In this document: one piece after another, positions 25,844-33,594 of the stretch | Position numbering within the stretch: the stretch's first letter is position 1 | Layout of the letters: the number at the start of each line of letters is the position of its first letter | Assembly: GCF_021049265.1 (NCBI RefSeq) | Contig: NZ_CP088018.1 | Location: 2,046,001 to 2,110,000, forward strand | Direction of reading: 5' to 3' | DNA length: 64,000 nucleotides | Origin: Ruania suaedae | Lineage (GTDB): Bacteria; Actinomycetota; Actinomycetes; Actinomycetales; Beutenbergiaceae | Position numbers and translations under genes: made by a program | Notes under the pieces: model-generated | Databases searched by the model: none | What the model was told of the DNA's origin: nothing | Seen by the model: the letters and a program-made list of their open reading frames with translations, nothing else

Positions 25844-26851
25844 TCAGGCACTCGCCGGGCCGGTCGAGGCGCGCACGATCAGCCGGGTCGGCAGGCGTAC
25901 CGGCTCGGTGGCGCGCGAACGGGCCCCGGCGGCGAGGGCCAGCGCGTTGGAGGCGCCGGTCTCCCCCAGCGCCCGCAGCGGGGCTGCCACCGTCGTCAGG
26001 GCGGGGGTCACCAGCTCCCCCACCGGGGTGTTGTCGAAGCCGACCACGCTGACGTCCTCCGGTACCCGCACGCCCGCGGCGGTGAGCTGGCGGACCAGGC
26101 CGATCGCCACCATGTCGTTGTAGGTCACCACGGCCGTGGAGCCGTCGGTCCCGTCCACCCTCGCCGACCGGCCGCCGGCCACCGTCGGGGCGACCGGGCC
26201 CACGCGGCGCAGGCGCAGTCCCAGGCTCTCGGTGGCCACCCGCAGCCCGCGCCAGCGCATCCCGTCCGCCCAGGAGGCCTCCGGGCCGGCCACGTAGGTG
26301 ATCTGCCGGTGCCCGAGCTCGAGGAGGTGCTCGGTGATGCGGCGCATCGCCGGCTCGAAGTCGACCAGCACGCACGGCACGCCCGGGACCTCCCGGTTGA
26401 GCACCACCAGCGGCTCCACCTTCGCGATCTGCCGGATCGCGGCGTCGGACATCCGCGAGCTCGCGAGCACGATCGCATCCACCGAACCCTGGACGCGGTC
26501 GATCATCGCGCGTTCCTTCTCGGCCGACTCCTCGGTCTCGGCGAGCAGCATCGTGTACTCCTCCCGATCGCACGCGCGCCCGGCTCCCCGGACCACCTCG
26601 GCGAAGACGGGGTTGGTCACATCGGCGAGCACCAGCGCCAGCATCCGGGTACGGGTGGTGCTCAGCGCCCGCGCCTGCGGGTTGGCCCGGTAGCCCAGCT
26701 CGGCGGCGACGGCGCGGATCCGTTCGGCCGTCTCGGCACGCACCCGGCCCGGCCGGGAGAAGGCCCGGGAGACGGTGGAGGGCGCCACACCGGCGGCGGC
26801 GGCCACGTCGTAGATGGTCGTCGCCTGCTGGCGCTCACCCTCGCTGACCAC
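25844..26851 (-). CDS. LacI-family repressor, probable regulator of the sugar-acid operons
   Basis: 335 residues from GTG 26851. N-terminal LacI HTH: TTIYDVAAAAGVAPSTVSRA with hinge RANPQARALSTTRT, then the periplasmic-binding-protein-like sensor (MLALVLADVTNPVFAEVVRG, DVSVVGFDNTPVGELVTPAL). The GTG is preceded by TACGGT and six bases, so the transcript may be leaderless; TTGCCA, 18 bp before TACGGT, would be the -35 box and overlaps the operator at 26883-26896. Autoregulation and repression of the divergent isomerase/dehydrogenase genes are expected, and a matching site stands in front of uxaC. The inducer is probably a uronate derivative. Confidence 0.9.
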   Translation of the reverse strand: MVSEGERQQATTIYDVAAAAGVAPSTVSRAFSRPGRVRAETAERIRAVAAELGYRANPQARALSTTRTRMLALVLADVTNPVFAEVVRGAGRACDREEYTMLLAETEESAEKERAMIDRVQGSVDAIVLASSRMSDAAIRQIAKVEPLVVLNREVPGVPCVLVDFEPAMRRITEHLLELGHRQITYVAGPEASWADGMRWRGLRVATESLGLRLRRVGPVAPTVAGGRSARVDGTDGSTAVVTYNDMVAIGLVRQLTAAGVRVPEDVSVVGFDNTPVGELVTPALTTVAAPLRALGETGASNALALAAGARSRATEPVRLPTRLIVRASTGPASA

Positions 26852-26882
26852 CGCCCTACCGTAGGCGTGGGCAGCAACAAGT

Positions 26883-26896
26883 GGCAACCGCTTGCC
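26883..26896. promoter_or_regulatory. LacI operator between the repressor gene and the isomerase operon
   Basis: GGCAACCGCTTGCC has perfect GGCAA/TTGCC arms around a 4-bp centre. It overlaps the presumed -35 box (TTGCCA) of the repressor promoter and lies 33 bases before the isomerase ATG, so one site can control both directions. Twelve of fourteen positions match the uxaC operator. Confidence 0.7.
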
Positions 26897-26928
26897 GCTG
26901 CCCGGCTCCGGCGCGTTGCCTGGAGGAC

Positions 26929-27753
26929 ATGTGGACTCTCTCCGGATTCGTCGACGAGATCGATCCCGACTTCGACACGCAGGTGGAGGTCGCCACCGGT
27001 CTCGGCCTCACGCACATCGAGTTCCGCAGCGCCTGGGGCACCAATGTGCTCGCGCTGAGCGACTCCGAGCTCTCCCGGGTGGCCGACACCCTGGCCGACG
27101 CCGGGCTGAAGGTCTCCGCTCTCGGGTCACCGATCGGCAAGATCGGCATCGGCGAGGAGTTCCCACGCCACCTGGACGCGATGAAGCATGCCGCCGACGT
27201 CGCCCACCGCCTGCAGGCGCCCTACATCCGCCTGTTCTCCTTCTTCCTCCACGGCGCGGACCCGGCCGAGGTCCGCAGTGAGGTGCTGCGCCGGATGGAC
27301 GCCCTCGCCGCCGTCGGAGCCGCGGAGGGCCTGGTCCTGCTGCACGAGAACGAGAAGGACATCTACGGCGACATCCCCCAGCGCTGCCACGACATCGTCT
27401 CCTCGGTCGACAACGATCACCTGCGCCTGGCGTGGGACGCCGCGAACTTCGTCCAGTGCGGGGTGCGCCCCTTCACCGACGGCTACGAGCTGCTGCGCCC
27501 CGACACCGCCTACATCCAGATCAAGGACGCCCTCCTCGCCGACGGCACGGTCGTCCCGGCCGGCCAGGGTGACGGTGAGGTCGCCCAGACGATGCGCGCC
27601 CTGGCGGCCGACGGCTTCGACGGGTTCTTCTCCCTCGAACCCCACCTGAGCGCCGTCGGGACCTTCGGCGGGTTCTCCGGCCCGGCAATGTTCACCGAGG
27701 CGCACCGGGCGTTCACCTCGCTGCTGGACGCCGAGGGCATCTCCTACCAGTGA
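26929..27753 (+). CDS. sugar phosphate isomerase/epimerase family (xylose-isomerase-like TIM barrel)
   Basis: 274 residues with GGAGGA seven bases before ATG 26929. TIM-barrel pattern of the AP-endonuclease-2/IolE family: LSGFVDEIDPDFDTQVEVAT, RLFSFFLHG, LLHENEKDIYGD (Glu metal ligand), RLAWDAANFVQCG (Asp), YIQIKDAL (Lys/Asp), FFSLEPHL (Glu). This set of acidic and histidine residues forms the usual divalent-metal site. It probably isomerises or epimerises a keto-sugar or inosose-like substrate. It overlaps the following dehydrogenase gene (GTGA), so the two should act in one pathway. Confidence 0.87.
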   Translation: MWTLSGFVDEIDPDFDTQVEVATGLGLTHIEFRSAWGTNVLALSDSELSRVADTLADAGLKVSALGSPIGKIGIGEEFPRHLDAMKHAADVAHRLQAPYIRLFSFFLHGADPAEVRSEVLRRMDALAAVGAAEGLVLLHENEKDIYGDIPQRCHDIVSSVDNDHLRLAWDAANFVQCGVRPFTDGYELLRPDTAYIQIKDALLADGTVVPAGQGDGEVAQTMRALAADGFDGFFSLEPHLSAVGTFGGFSGPAMFTEAHRAFTSLLDAEGISYQ

Positions 27754-28802
27754 CCACCGCCGGCCTCCCCGAGCCCACTGCCGCCACCGCCGCCATCGTC
27801 GGCTGCGGTGACATCGCCGCCCTGCACGCCGAGGCCCTGACCGCCCTGGGGATCGAGGTGGCCGGGGTGGTCGACACCGACCCCGGCCGCGCCCACGCCC
27901 TCGCCTCCGGGCTCGGCACCCGGACCTTCCCCGACGTACCGAGCCTGCTCGCCACGGCCGGGCCGAGCGTGGTGCACGTGTGCACCCCGCACGCCGAGCA
28001 CGCGGGCGTCGCCCGCCAGGTCCTCGACGGCGGAGCCCACCTCCTGCTCGAGAAGCCGGTGGCGCACACCCTCGAGCAGGCCGAGGCACTCACCGAGACG
28101 GCGCAGGCCGCCCAGACCCGCGGCGTGCGGTCCGGGGTGGTGTACCAGAACCGCTACAACCGCCCCAACCGGCGCCTGCACGAGCTGATCACCTCCGGAG
28201 CGCTCGGGCGCGTGCACGGGGCGAGGGCCGCCGTCAGCTGGTACCGCACCCCGGAGTACTACGCCGACCGGCCCTGGCGCGGCACCTGGGCTGGCGCCGG
28301 CGGCGGGGTGCTGATGAACCAGGCGATCCACACCCTCGACCTGCTGCTGTGGCTGCTCGGCCCGGCGGCCGCCGTCACCGGGCACGCCGCCACCCACCTG
28401 CTCGGTGAGGCGATCGAGGTGGAGGACACCGCCGAGATCCTGATCACCCACGCCGGCGGGGCCCGCTCCCTGCTGCACGCCACCAACGCCTACCCGCTGA
28501 ACGCACCGGTCACCCTCGAGGTGCACGGCGAGATCGGCTCCGCCACCATGTCCGGCGATCTGCTCGTGCGCTGGCACGACGGCCGCACCGAGACCGTGCC
28601 GGCGGCCGCCCCCAGTGCGAGCGGGCGCAGCTACTGGGGAGACTCCCACCGGCTGCTCATCGCCGACTTCTACGAGCGTCTCGAGGAGCCGGAACCGTTT
28701 TGGATCGGCCTCTCCGACGGCGCCGCGACCGTGGCCGCCATCGCGGCCGTCTACGACGCCTCCCCCGGCCTGAGGTCTCGGCCCGGCGCCGGCCCGGGGT
28801 GA
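27750..28802 (+). CDS. Gfo/Idh/MocA-family oxidoreductase
   Basis: 350 residues from GTG 27750, coupled to the isomerase. Rossmann fold AAIVGCGDIAALHAEALTAL, the VHVCTPHAEHAGVARQVLDG strand, and the catalytic E-K-P motif in HLLLEKPVAHT. The C-terminal domain carries GGGVLMNQAIHTLDLLLWL, in which the His of NQAIHTLD is a typical catalytic residue. It oxidises a sugar or polyol with NAD(P). The gene belongs to the LacI-controlled operon. Confidence 0.9.
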   Translation: MTTAGLPEPTAATAAIVGCGDIAALHAEALTALGIEVAGVVDTDPGRAHALASGLGTRTFPDVPSLLATAGPSVVHVCTPHAEHAGVARQVLDGGAHLLLEKPVAHTLEQAEALTETAQAAQTRGVRSGVVYQNRYNRPNRRLHELITSGALGRVHGARAAVSWYRTPEYYADRPWRGTWAGAGGGVLMNQAIHTLDLLLWLLGPAAAVTGHAATHLLGEAIEVEDTAEILITHAGGARSLLHATNAYPLNAPVTLEVHGEIGSATMSGDLLVRWHDGRTETVPAAAPSASGRSYWGDSHRLLIADFYERLEEPEPFWIGLSDGAATVAAIAAVYDASPGLRSRPGAGPG

Positions 28803-28878
28803 GACGGCGCGGCATCCGGCGAGGCTTCCTGGCATCATCTCCACCGAGCCCGCAACCATCGACAAAGGATCGCAACAG

Positions 28879-30312
28879 ATGACCTCCTCCGCTCACGTCG
28901 GCGTCGTCGGCCTGGCCGTCATGGGACGCAACCTGGCCCGCAACTTCGCCAACAACGGCTACACGGTCGCGGTGTACAACCGCACCCAGGCCCGCACCGA
29001 CGACATGATCTCCGCCCACGGCCGCGAGGGATCGTTCGTCCCCGCGAGCTCGGTGGAGGAGTTCGTGGCCAGCCTCGAGCGCCCTCGCCGGATCGTGATC
29101 ATGGTGCAGGCCGGCGCCGGCACCGACGCCACCATCGAGGCCCTCCTGCCGCACCTGGAGGAGGGCGACATCGTCGTCGACGGCGGCAACGCCCACTACG
29201 AGCACACCCGCCGCCGGGAGGAGGCGCTGCGCGAGAAGGGCCTGCACTTCTTCGGCGTCGGGATCTCCGGCGGTGAGGAAGGTGCGCTGAATGGGCCCTC
29301 CATCATGCCCGGTGGATCCAAGGAGGGCTACGAGGCGATCGGCCCGCTGCTGGAGACCATCGCCGCCGACTACGACGGCACCCCGTGCTGCACCTACATC
29401 GGCCCCGACGGCGCCGGCCACTTCGTCAAGATGGTCCACAACGGCATCGAGTACGCCGACATGGAGTTCATCGCCGAGGCCTACGACGTGCTGCGGGCCG
29501 GTGGCCTGAGCGTGGCCGAGATCTCCGACACCTTCCGAGAGTGGAACACCGGCGACCTGGACTCGTACCTGATCGAGATCACCTCGGAGGTGCTGGACCA
29601 GACCGACGAGATCACCGGCAAGGCACTGGTGGACGTGATCGCCGACTCCGCCGGGCAGAAGGGCACCGGCCGGTGGACGGTGCAGATCGCCCTCGAGCTG
29701 GGCGTGCCGGTGAACACCATCGCCGAGTCAGTCTTCGCGCGGTCGGTCTCCGGGCACCTGGACCTGCGGGCCGCCGGCCGTGAGCACCTGAGCGGGCCGG
29801 CCCACTCCTTCACCCCGCAGGACAAGGCCACCCTGGTCGAGGACGTGCGGCAGGCTCTCTGGAGCGCGAAGGTCGTGGCCTACGCCCAGGGTCTGCACCT
29901 GATCCGCTCCGCCAGCGAGCAGTACGGCTGGGACATCGACGTGGCGGCCGTGGCCTCCCTGTGGCGTGCGGGCTGCATCATCCGGGCCCGCCTGCTCGAG
30001 CGCATCCGCTCCGAGTACGCCGCCGGCCAGCTGCCCACGCTGCTGGCCGCACCGAGCATCGCCGCCGGTCTGGCGGACGCCTCGGAGGGCACCCGCCGGG
30101 TGATCGGCACCGCCATCGCGGCCGGCGTGCCGGTGCCGGGCTTCGCGGCTGCCGTCGCCTACTACGACGCCGTCCGGGCCGAGCGGCTGCCGGCCGCCCT
30201 GATCCAGGGACAGCGGGACTTCTTCGGCGCTCACACCTACCAGCGGGTCGACACCGAGGGCACCTTCCACACCGAGTGGTCGGCGGACCGCTCCCAGACC
30301 CGGGTCGACTGA
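28879..30312 (+). CDS. gndA: 6-phosphogluconate dehydrogenase, NADP-dependent, decarboxylating
   Basis: 477 residues, full-length long-form enzyme. NADP site GLAVMGRNLARNFANNG, substrate signature GISGGEEGALNGPSIMPGG, catalytic Lys in GHFVKMVHNGIEYADM, and IADSAGQKGTGRW further on. It converts 6-phosphogluconate to ribulose-5-phosphate, giving NADPH and CO2 in the pentose phosphate pathway. AAAGGA lies 9 bases upstream. It stands alone after the Gfo/Idh gene with a 76-bp gap; a functional link to the uronate genes is possible but not shown. Confidence 0.97.
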   Translation: MTSSAHVGVVGLAVMGRNLARNFANNGYTVAVYNRTQARTDDMISAHGREGSFVPASSVEEFVASLERPRRIVIMVQAGAGTDATIEALLPHLEEGDIVVDGGNAHYEHTRRREEALREKGLHFFGVGISGGEEGALNGPSIMPGGSKEGYEAIGPLLETIAADYDGTPCCTYIGPDGAGHFVKMVHNGIEYADMEFIAEAYDVLRAGGLSVAEISDTFREWNTGDLDSYLIEITSEVLDQTDEITGKALVDVIADSAGQKGTGRWTVQIALELGVPVNTIAESVFARSVSGHLDLRAAGREHLSGPAHSFTPQDKATLVEDVRQALWSAKVVAYAQGLHLIRSASEQYGWDIDVAAVASLWRAGCIIRARLLERIRSEYAAGQLPTLLAAPSIAAGLADASEGTRRVIGTAIAAGVPVPGFAAAVAYYDAVRAERLPAALIQGQRDFFGAHTYQRVDTEGTFHTEWSADRSQTRVD

Positions 30313-30325
30313 GGCCCTCACGCGG

Positions 30326-31252
30326 ATGAACGAACCGGCACCTCCCCCGACGGCGGCCACGGCGAGCACCCCTGCGGTGGCGTTCGCGGCCGCCGTCGCG
30401 GGGGGCCGGCTGGACGCCGGGACGCTTGCGGTGGCCGACCGGGTCCGGGCGATCCTGCGCGGCAGCGGCCCGCTCGGCGTGGCCTACTCCGGCGGCGTGG
30501 ACTCGGCCGCGCTGCTGGCCCTGGCCGTGCACGAGCTCGGCACCGAGCAGGTGGTGGCCGTGCTGGGTGTCTCCCCCAGCCTGGCCGCCGACGAACGACT
30601 CGCCGCGCACGACGTGGCCGCGCACATCGGCGCCCGGGTGGTCGAGGTGCGCACCCGCGAGGGTGAGAACCCCGCCTACCAGCGCAACGCGCTGGACCGG
30701 TGCTTCCACTGCAAGGACGAGCTGTTCACCCGGATCTCCGAGGAGGTCGTCACCGCCCACGCGCTGGCGAGCGTGGCCTACGGCGAGAACGCCGACGACG
30801 CCGCCCGCCCCGACCGGCCGGGCTCGCGGGCCGCGACGGACCACCGCGTCCTGCGCCCGCTCGCCGAGGCCGGCGCCACCAAGGCCGACGTCCGGGCGAT
30901 CGCGCGGGCCTTCGCGCTGCCGTGCGCGGACAAGCCCGCGGCCCCGTGCCTGGCCTCCCGGATCCCGCACCACCAGAGCGTCACCCCCGAGAAGCTGGCG
31001 CAGGTGGAGCAGGTGGAGGCCGGCCTGCGGTCCCTCGGTTTCAGCGACTGCCGGGTGCGCCACCACGGCGAGGTCGCGCGCCTCGAGCTCGTCGAGTCCG
31101 AGCTGGAGCGGGCGTGCAGCCCGCAGATACGTGCGGAGATCCACCGGCTGGCACGTGATGCCGGGTTCGGCTTCGCGGCCATCGATGTCCGGGGCATCCA
31201 GTCCGGGGCGTTCTCACTGAGCCTGCTCGGTGTGCGCGAGGGCGCCAGGTGA
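30326..31252 (+). CDS. larE: ATP-dependent sacrificial sulfur transferase LarE
   Basis: 308 residues. PP-loop SGGVDS (55-60) for ATP pyrophosphatase activity, CFHCKDELF (126-134), and the conserved PCLASRIPH segment with Cys208, the position that donates sulfur in Lactiplantibacillus LarE. LarE adds thiol groups to the nicotinic acid mononucleotide derivative that becomes the nickel-pincer cofactor of lactate racemase-type enzymes. It overlaps larB (GTGA). The N-terminal ~40 residues are an Ala/Pro-rich extension. No larC or larA lies in the window. Confidence 0.92.
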   Translation: MNEPAPPPTAATASTPAVAFAAAVAGGRLDAGTLAVADRVRAILRGSGPLGVAYSGGVDSAALLALAVHELGTEQVVAVLGVSPSLAADERLAAHDVAAHIGARVVEVRTREGENPAYQRNALDRCFHCKDELFTRISEEVVTAHALASVAYGENADDAARPDRPGSRAATDHRVLRPLAEAGATKADVRAIARAFALPCADKPAAPCLASRIPHHQSVTPEKLAQVEQVEAGLRSLGFSDCRVRHHGEVARLELVESELERACSPQIRAEIHRLARDAGFGFAAIDVRGIQSGAFSLSLLGVREGAR

Positions 31253-31974
31253 GCACATCCCCCGGCCCGGAGGGCCCCCAGCCGGGCGACCCGCTGCCCG
31301 AGTCACTGGCCGCACTGGCCGGTGTGGCCGAGCTGGACGGGGACCGGATGGCGCGTCGCGGCTATCCGGAGGCCATCTATTGCGCCGGCAAGAGCCCCGA
31401 CCAGGTCGCCGCGATCGCGGCTCGGATCCGCGCCACCGCTGTCCCCGGGACCTCGGGTACCGCCCTGTTCACCCGCGCCTCGCGGGAGCATGCCGAGGCG
31501 GTGCTGCTCGCGCTGCCCGACGCCGCCGATCACCCCGACGCCCAGCTCCTGGCCTGGCCTCCCACGCCGCCGGAACCGACCGGAGGGCGGGTGCTGGTGA
31601 TCACCGCCGGCACCTCCGACCTGCCGGTGGCGCGCGAGGCCGAGCTGACCGCCACCTATCTGGGGCGGGCCACCACCCTGATCGCCGACGTCGGGGTGGC
31701 CGGGCTGCACCGCATCGTGGCGCGCGTGCCCGAGCTGCGGCAGGCCGACGCCATCGTCGTGGCAGCCGGGATGGACGGCGCCCTGCCGAGCGTGGTGGCC
31801 GGGCTGGTGGAGGTTCCCGTGGTCGCGCTGCCCACCTCGGTCGGCTACGGGGCCGCCTTCGGTGGCATCGCCCCGCTGCTGACGATGCTCAACGCGTGCG
31901 CGCCCGGCGTGGCGGTGGTCAACATCGACAACGGCTACGGAGCCGGCCACCTCGCCGCCCAGATCTCACGCTAG
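31249..31974 (+). CDS. larB: nickel-pincer cofactor biosynthesis protein LarB
   Basis: 241 residues from GTG 31249. LarB/PurE-like: GYPEAIYCAGKSPDQVAAIA at the N-side and a C-terminal AIR-carboxylase-like domain (ITAGTSDLPVAREAELTATY, VVAAGMDGALPSVVAGLVEVPVVALPTS, GYGAAFGGIAPLLTML). LarB carboxylates nicotinic acid adenine dinucleotide at C5 and hydrolyses the phosphoanhydride. It is coupled to larE. Its TAG stop lies within a possible TAGAAT promoter for the next unit. Confidence 0.92.
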   Translation: MSTSPGPEGPQPGDPLPESLAALAGVAELDGDRMARRGYPEAIYCAGKSPDQVAAIAARIRATAVPGTSGTALFTRASREHAEAVLLALPDAADHPDAQLLAWPPTPPEPTGGRVLVITAGTSDLPVAREAELTATYLGRATTLIADVGVAGLHRIVARVPELRQADAIVVAAGMDGALPSVVAGLVEVPVVALPTSVGYGAAFGGIAPLLTMLNACAPGVAVVNIDNGYGAGHLAAQISR

Positions 31975-31977
31975 AAT
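31972..31977 (+). promoter_or_regulatory. -10 element for the CNNM leader
   Basis: TAGAAT overlaps the larB stop codon and would start transcription near 31984, about 40 nt before the leader ORF at 32024. No clear -35 box is visible. Confidence 0.4.
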
Positions 31978-32023
31978 CGCCCGCAGCCGTGCACGGTGCA
32001 CCGGCTCAGACAGGATGGAGACC

Positions 32024-32182
32024 ATGGCCGCCACCGGCGACTATGACAGTACCGGCTCCCCCACCTCGGACTCCGCCTCGGAGTCCGACTCATTGGAGGG
32101 GCATAGACCCTGGCCCGACGGCGTACTGACGCCTGGGCCTCCCCCACGTTCGATCGCCGCTGCTGAGCAGGTGCGGCGATGA
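32024..32182 (+). CDS. acidic and proline-rich leader ORF upstream of the CNNM genes
   Basis: A 52-codon ORF starts at ATG 32024 (or the in-frame ATG 32015, three codons earlier) and ends in a TGA that overlaps the transporter ATG by 4 bases (ATGA). Residues 6-25 are rich in Asp, Glu and Ser (D6, D8, D16, E20, D22, E25); residues 29-42 hold six prolines (RPWPDGVLTPGPPPRS). No homologous domain is recognised. Acidic and Pro-rich nascent chains destabilise ribosomes at low Mg2+ in the enterobacterial MgtL system. Here the ORF precedes a putative Mg/Co transporter and spans two hairpins, so a cis-acting sensor peptide is a reasonable hypothesis; it may instead be untranslated. Confidence 0.5.
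   Translation: MAATGDYDSTGSPTSDSASESDSLEGHRPWPDGVLTPGPPPRSIAAAEQVRR
32066..32139 (+). promoter_or_regulatory. two hairpins within the CNNM leader
   Basis: Hairpin 1 (32066-32088): TCGGACTCCG pairs perfectly with CGGAGTCCGA around the loop CCT; its stem encodes the acidic Ser/Asp/Glu stretch of the leader ORF. Hairpin 2 (32112-32139): GGCCC and GGCG pair with CGCC and GGGCC around TACTGA, with a GAC/T internal loop, and TCCCCC follows. GGAGG at 32095-32099 could pair with CCTCC at 32138-32142, competing with hairpin 2. Such exclusive pairings suit a translational or transcriptional switch. Confidence 0.55.
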
Positions 32183-33594
32183 CCGAGATCGCGTTCCTCG
32201 TCCTGGCGATGGTGCTGGTGGCGGGGTGCGGCGCGTTCGTCGCCGCGGAGTTCGCCTTCGTCACCGTCAACCGGTCCCAGGTGGAGGCCGAGGCCGCTGC
32301 CGGTGACCGCGGAGCGACCAAGGTGCTGGCGGCACTGCGCACGCTCTCCACCCAGCTCTCCGGTGCCCAGCTGGGTATCACCGTGACCAACCTCGGCATC
32401 GGCTACCTGGCCGAACCCTCGATCGCGCGGCTGCTGCAGGGCCCGCTCGGGACGGCCGGGCTGAGCGAGACCGCCACCCGCTCGGTCTCGCTGACGGTGG
32501 CGATGCTGCTCGCCACGGCGGTGACGATGATCGTGGGTGAGCTGATCCCCAAGAACCTCGCCATCGCTCAGCCGCTGCGCACGGCCAAGGCCGTCGTGGG
32601 TTTCCAGCGCGGCTTCACCTGGGTCAACACCTGGCCCATCCGGTTCTTCAACGGCACCGCCAACCGCATCCTGCGGCTGATGGGGATCGAACCGCAGGAG
32701 GAGCTCGCCTCCGCTCGATCCGCCGAGGAGCTCTCGGCCCTGGTCCGTCACTCCGCCCGTGAGGGTGTCCTCCCGGAGGACACCGCCGAGCTGATCGAAC
32801 GCTCGCTCGCCTTCGGCGACCGGCGCGCCCGGGACGCGATGACACCGCTCTCACAGGTGGTGAGCCTGCGCCCGGAGGACTCCCTGACGGATCTGATCAC
32901 CGCAGCCAAGACCTCCGGCCACTCCCGCTTCCCGGTGATCGAGGTGGTCCAGGACAACGGGCACACCGAGTCCCGCGTGGTGGGGCTGGCGCATGTGCGG
33001 GGGGCCCTCGCGATCCCGTTCGACCGACGTGACCGCGTGCCCGTCTCCCAGGTGCTCACCGAGGCCAGCCTCGTGCCGGACTCCCTCGAGCTGGACACCC
33101 TGATGGACGACCTGCGCGGCGGTGGCCTGCAGATGGCCGTCCTCATCGACGAGTTCGGCTCCCCCGCCGGACTGGTGACGCTCGAGGACCTGGTGGAGGA
33201 GATCGTCGGGGAGGTCCGCGACGAGCACGACGCCGACGAGCCCGGGGCGGTCGCCGAGAGCGACGGCTCCTGGACGATCCCCGGGCTGATGCGCGTGGAT
33301 GAGGTCAGTGAGCTCATCGCCGCCGAGATGCCCGAGGACGAGGCCTACGACACCGTCGGCGGGCTGCTGGCCGACGAGCTGGAACGGCTGCCCGAACCGG
33401 GCGACAGGGTCGAGCTGACCGTGGACCGGCAGGAGGAGGAGGGTCGCGTGCTCGTCACGATCGAGGTGGTCGAGCTGGACGGGCACCGTGTCGACACCGT
33501 CCGCGTCCGGCTGGACGCTGTCGATCCGGAGAGCACCGAGGACCATCCGGGTCGCGCGGACAGCACCACCGAGTCCGCGGAGGCCGAGCGATGA
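32179..33594 (+). CDS. CNNM/CorC-type (hemolysin family) membrane protein with CBS pair
   Basis: 471 residues. N-terminal DUF21/CNNM membrane domain (MTEIAFLVLAMVLVAGCGAF, AAEFAFVTVNRSQVEAEA, AQLGITVTNLGIGYLAEP, VTMIVGELIPKNLAIAQP), then a CBS-domain pair (about 200-330; DAMTPLSQVVSL and GLQMAVLIDEFGSPAGLVTLED) and a CorC/HlyC domain (about 350-440). Family members transport or regulate Mg2+/Co2+; true haemolysin activity is unlikely. The start is coupled to the leader ORF and the stop to a paralogue (ATGA). Confidence 0.92.
   Translation: MTEIAFLVLAMVLVAGCGAFVAAEFAFVTVNRSQVEAEAAAGDRGATKVLAALRTLSTQLSGAQLGITVTNLGIGYLAEPSIARLLQGPLGTAGLSETATRSVSLTVAMLLATAVTMIVGELIPKNLAIAQPLRTAKAVVGFQRGFTWVNTWPIRFFNGTANRILRLMGIEPQEELASARSAEELSALVRHSAREGVLPEDTAELIERSLAFGDRRARDAMTPLSQVVSLRPEDSLTDLITAAKTSGHSRFPVIEVVQDNGHTESRVVGLAHVRGALAIPFDRRDRVPVSQVLTEASLVPDSLELDTLMDDLRGGGLQMAVLIDEFGSPAGLVTLEDLVEEIVGEVRDEHDADEPGAVAESDGSWTIPGLMRVDEVSELIAAEMPEDEAYDTVGGLLADELERLPEPGDRVELTVDRQEEEGRVLVTIEVVELDGHRVDTVRVRLDAVDPESTEDHPGRADSTTESAEAER

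Noticed and set aside
32024..32182. M-box, yybP-ykoY or other known riboswitch in the CNNM leader
   Set aside because: I could not match the conserved blocks of these classes as I remember them; only hairpins and the leader ORF are supported.
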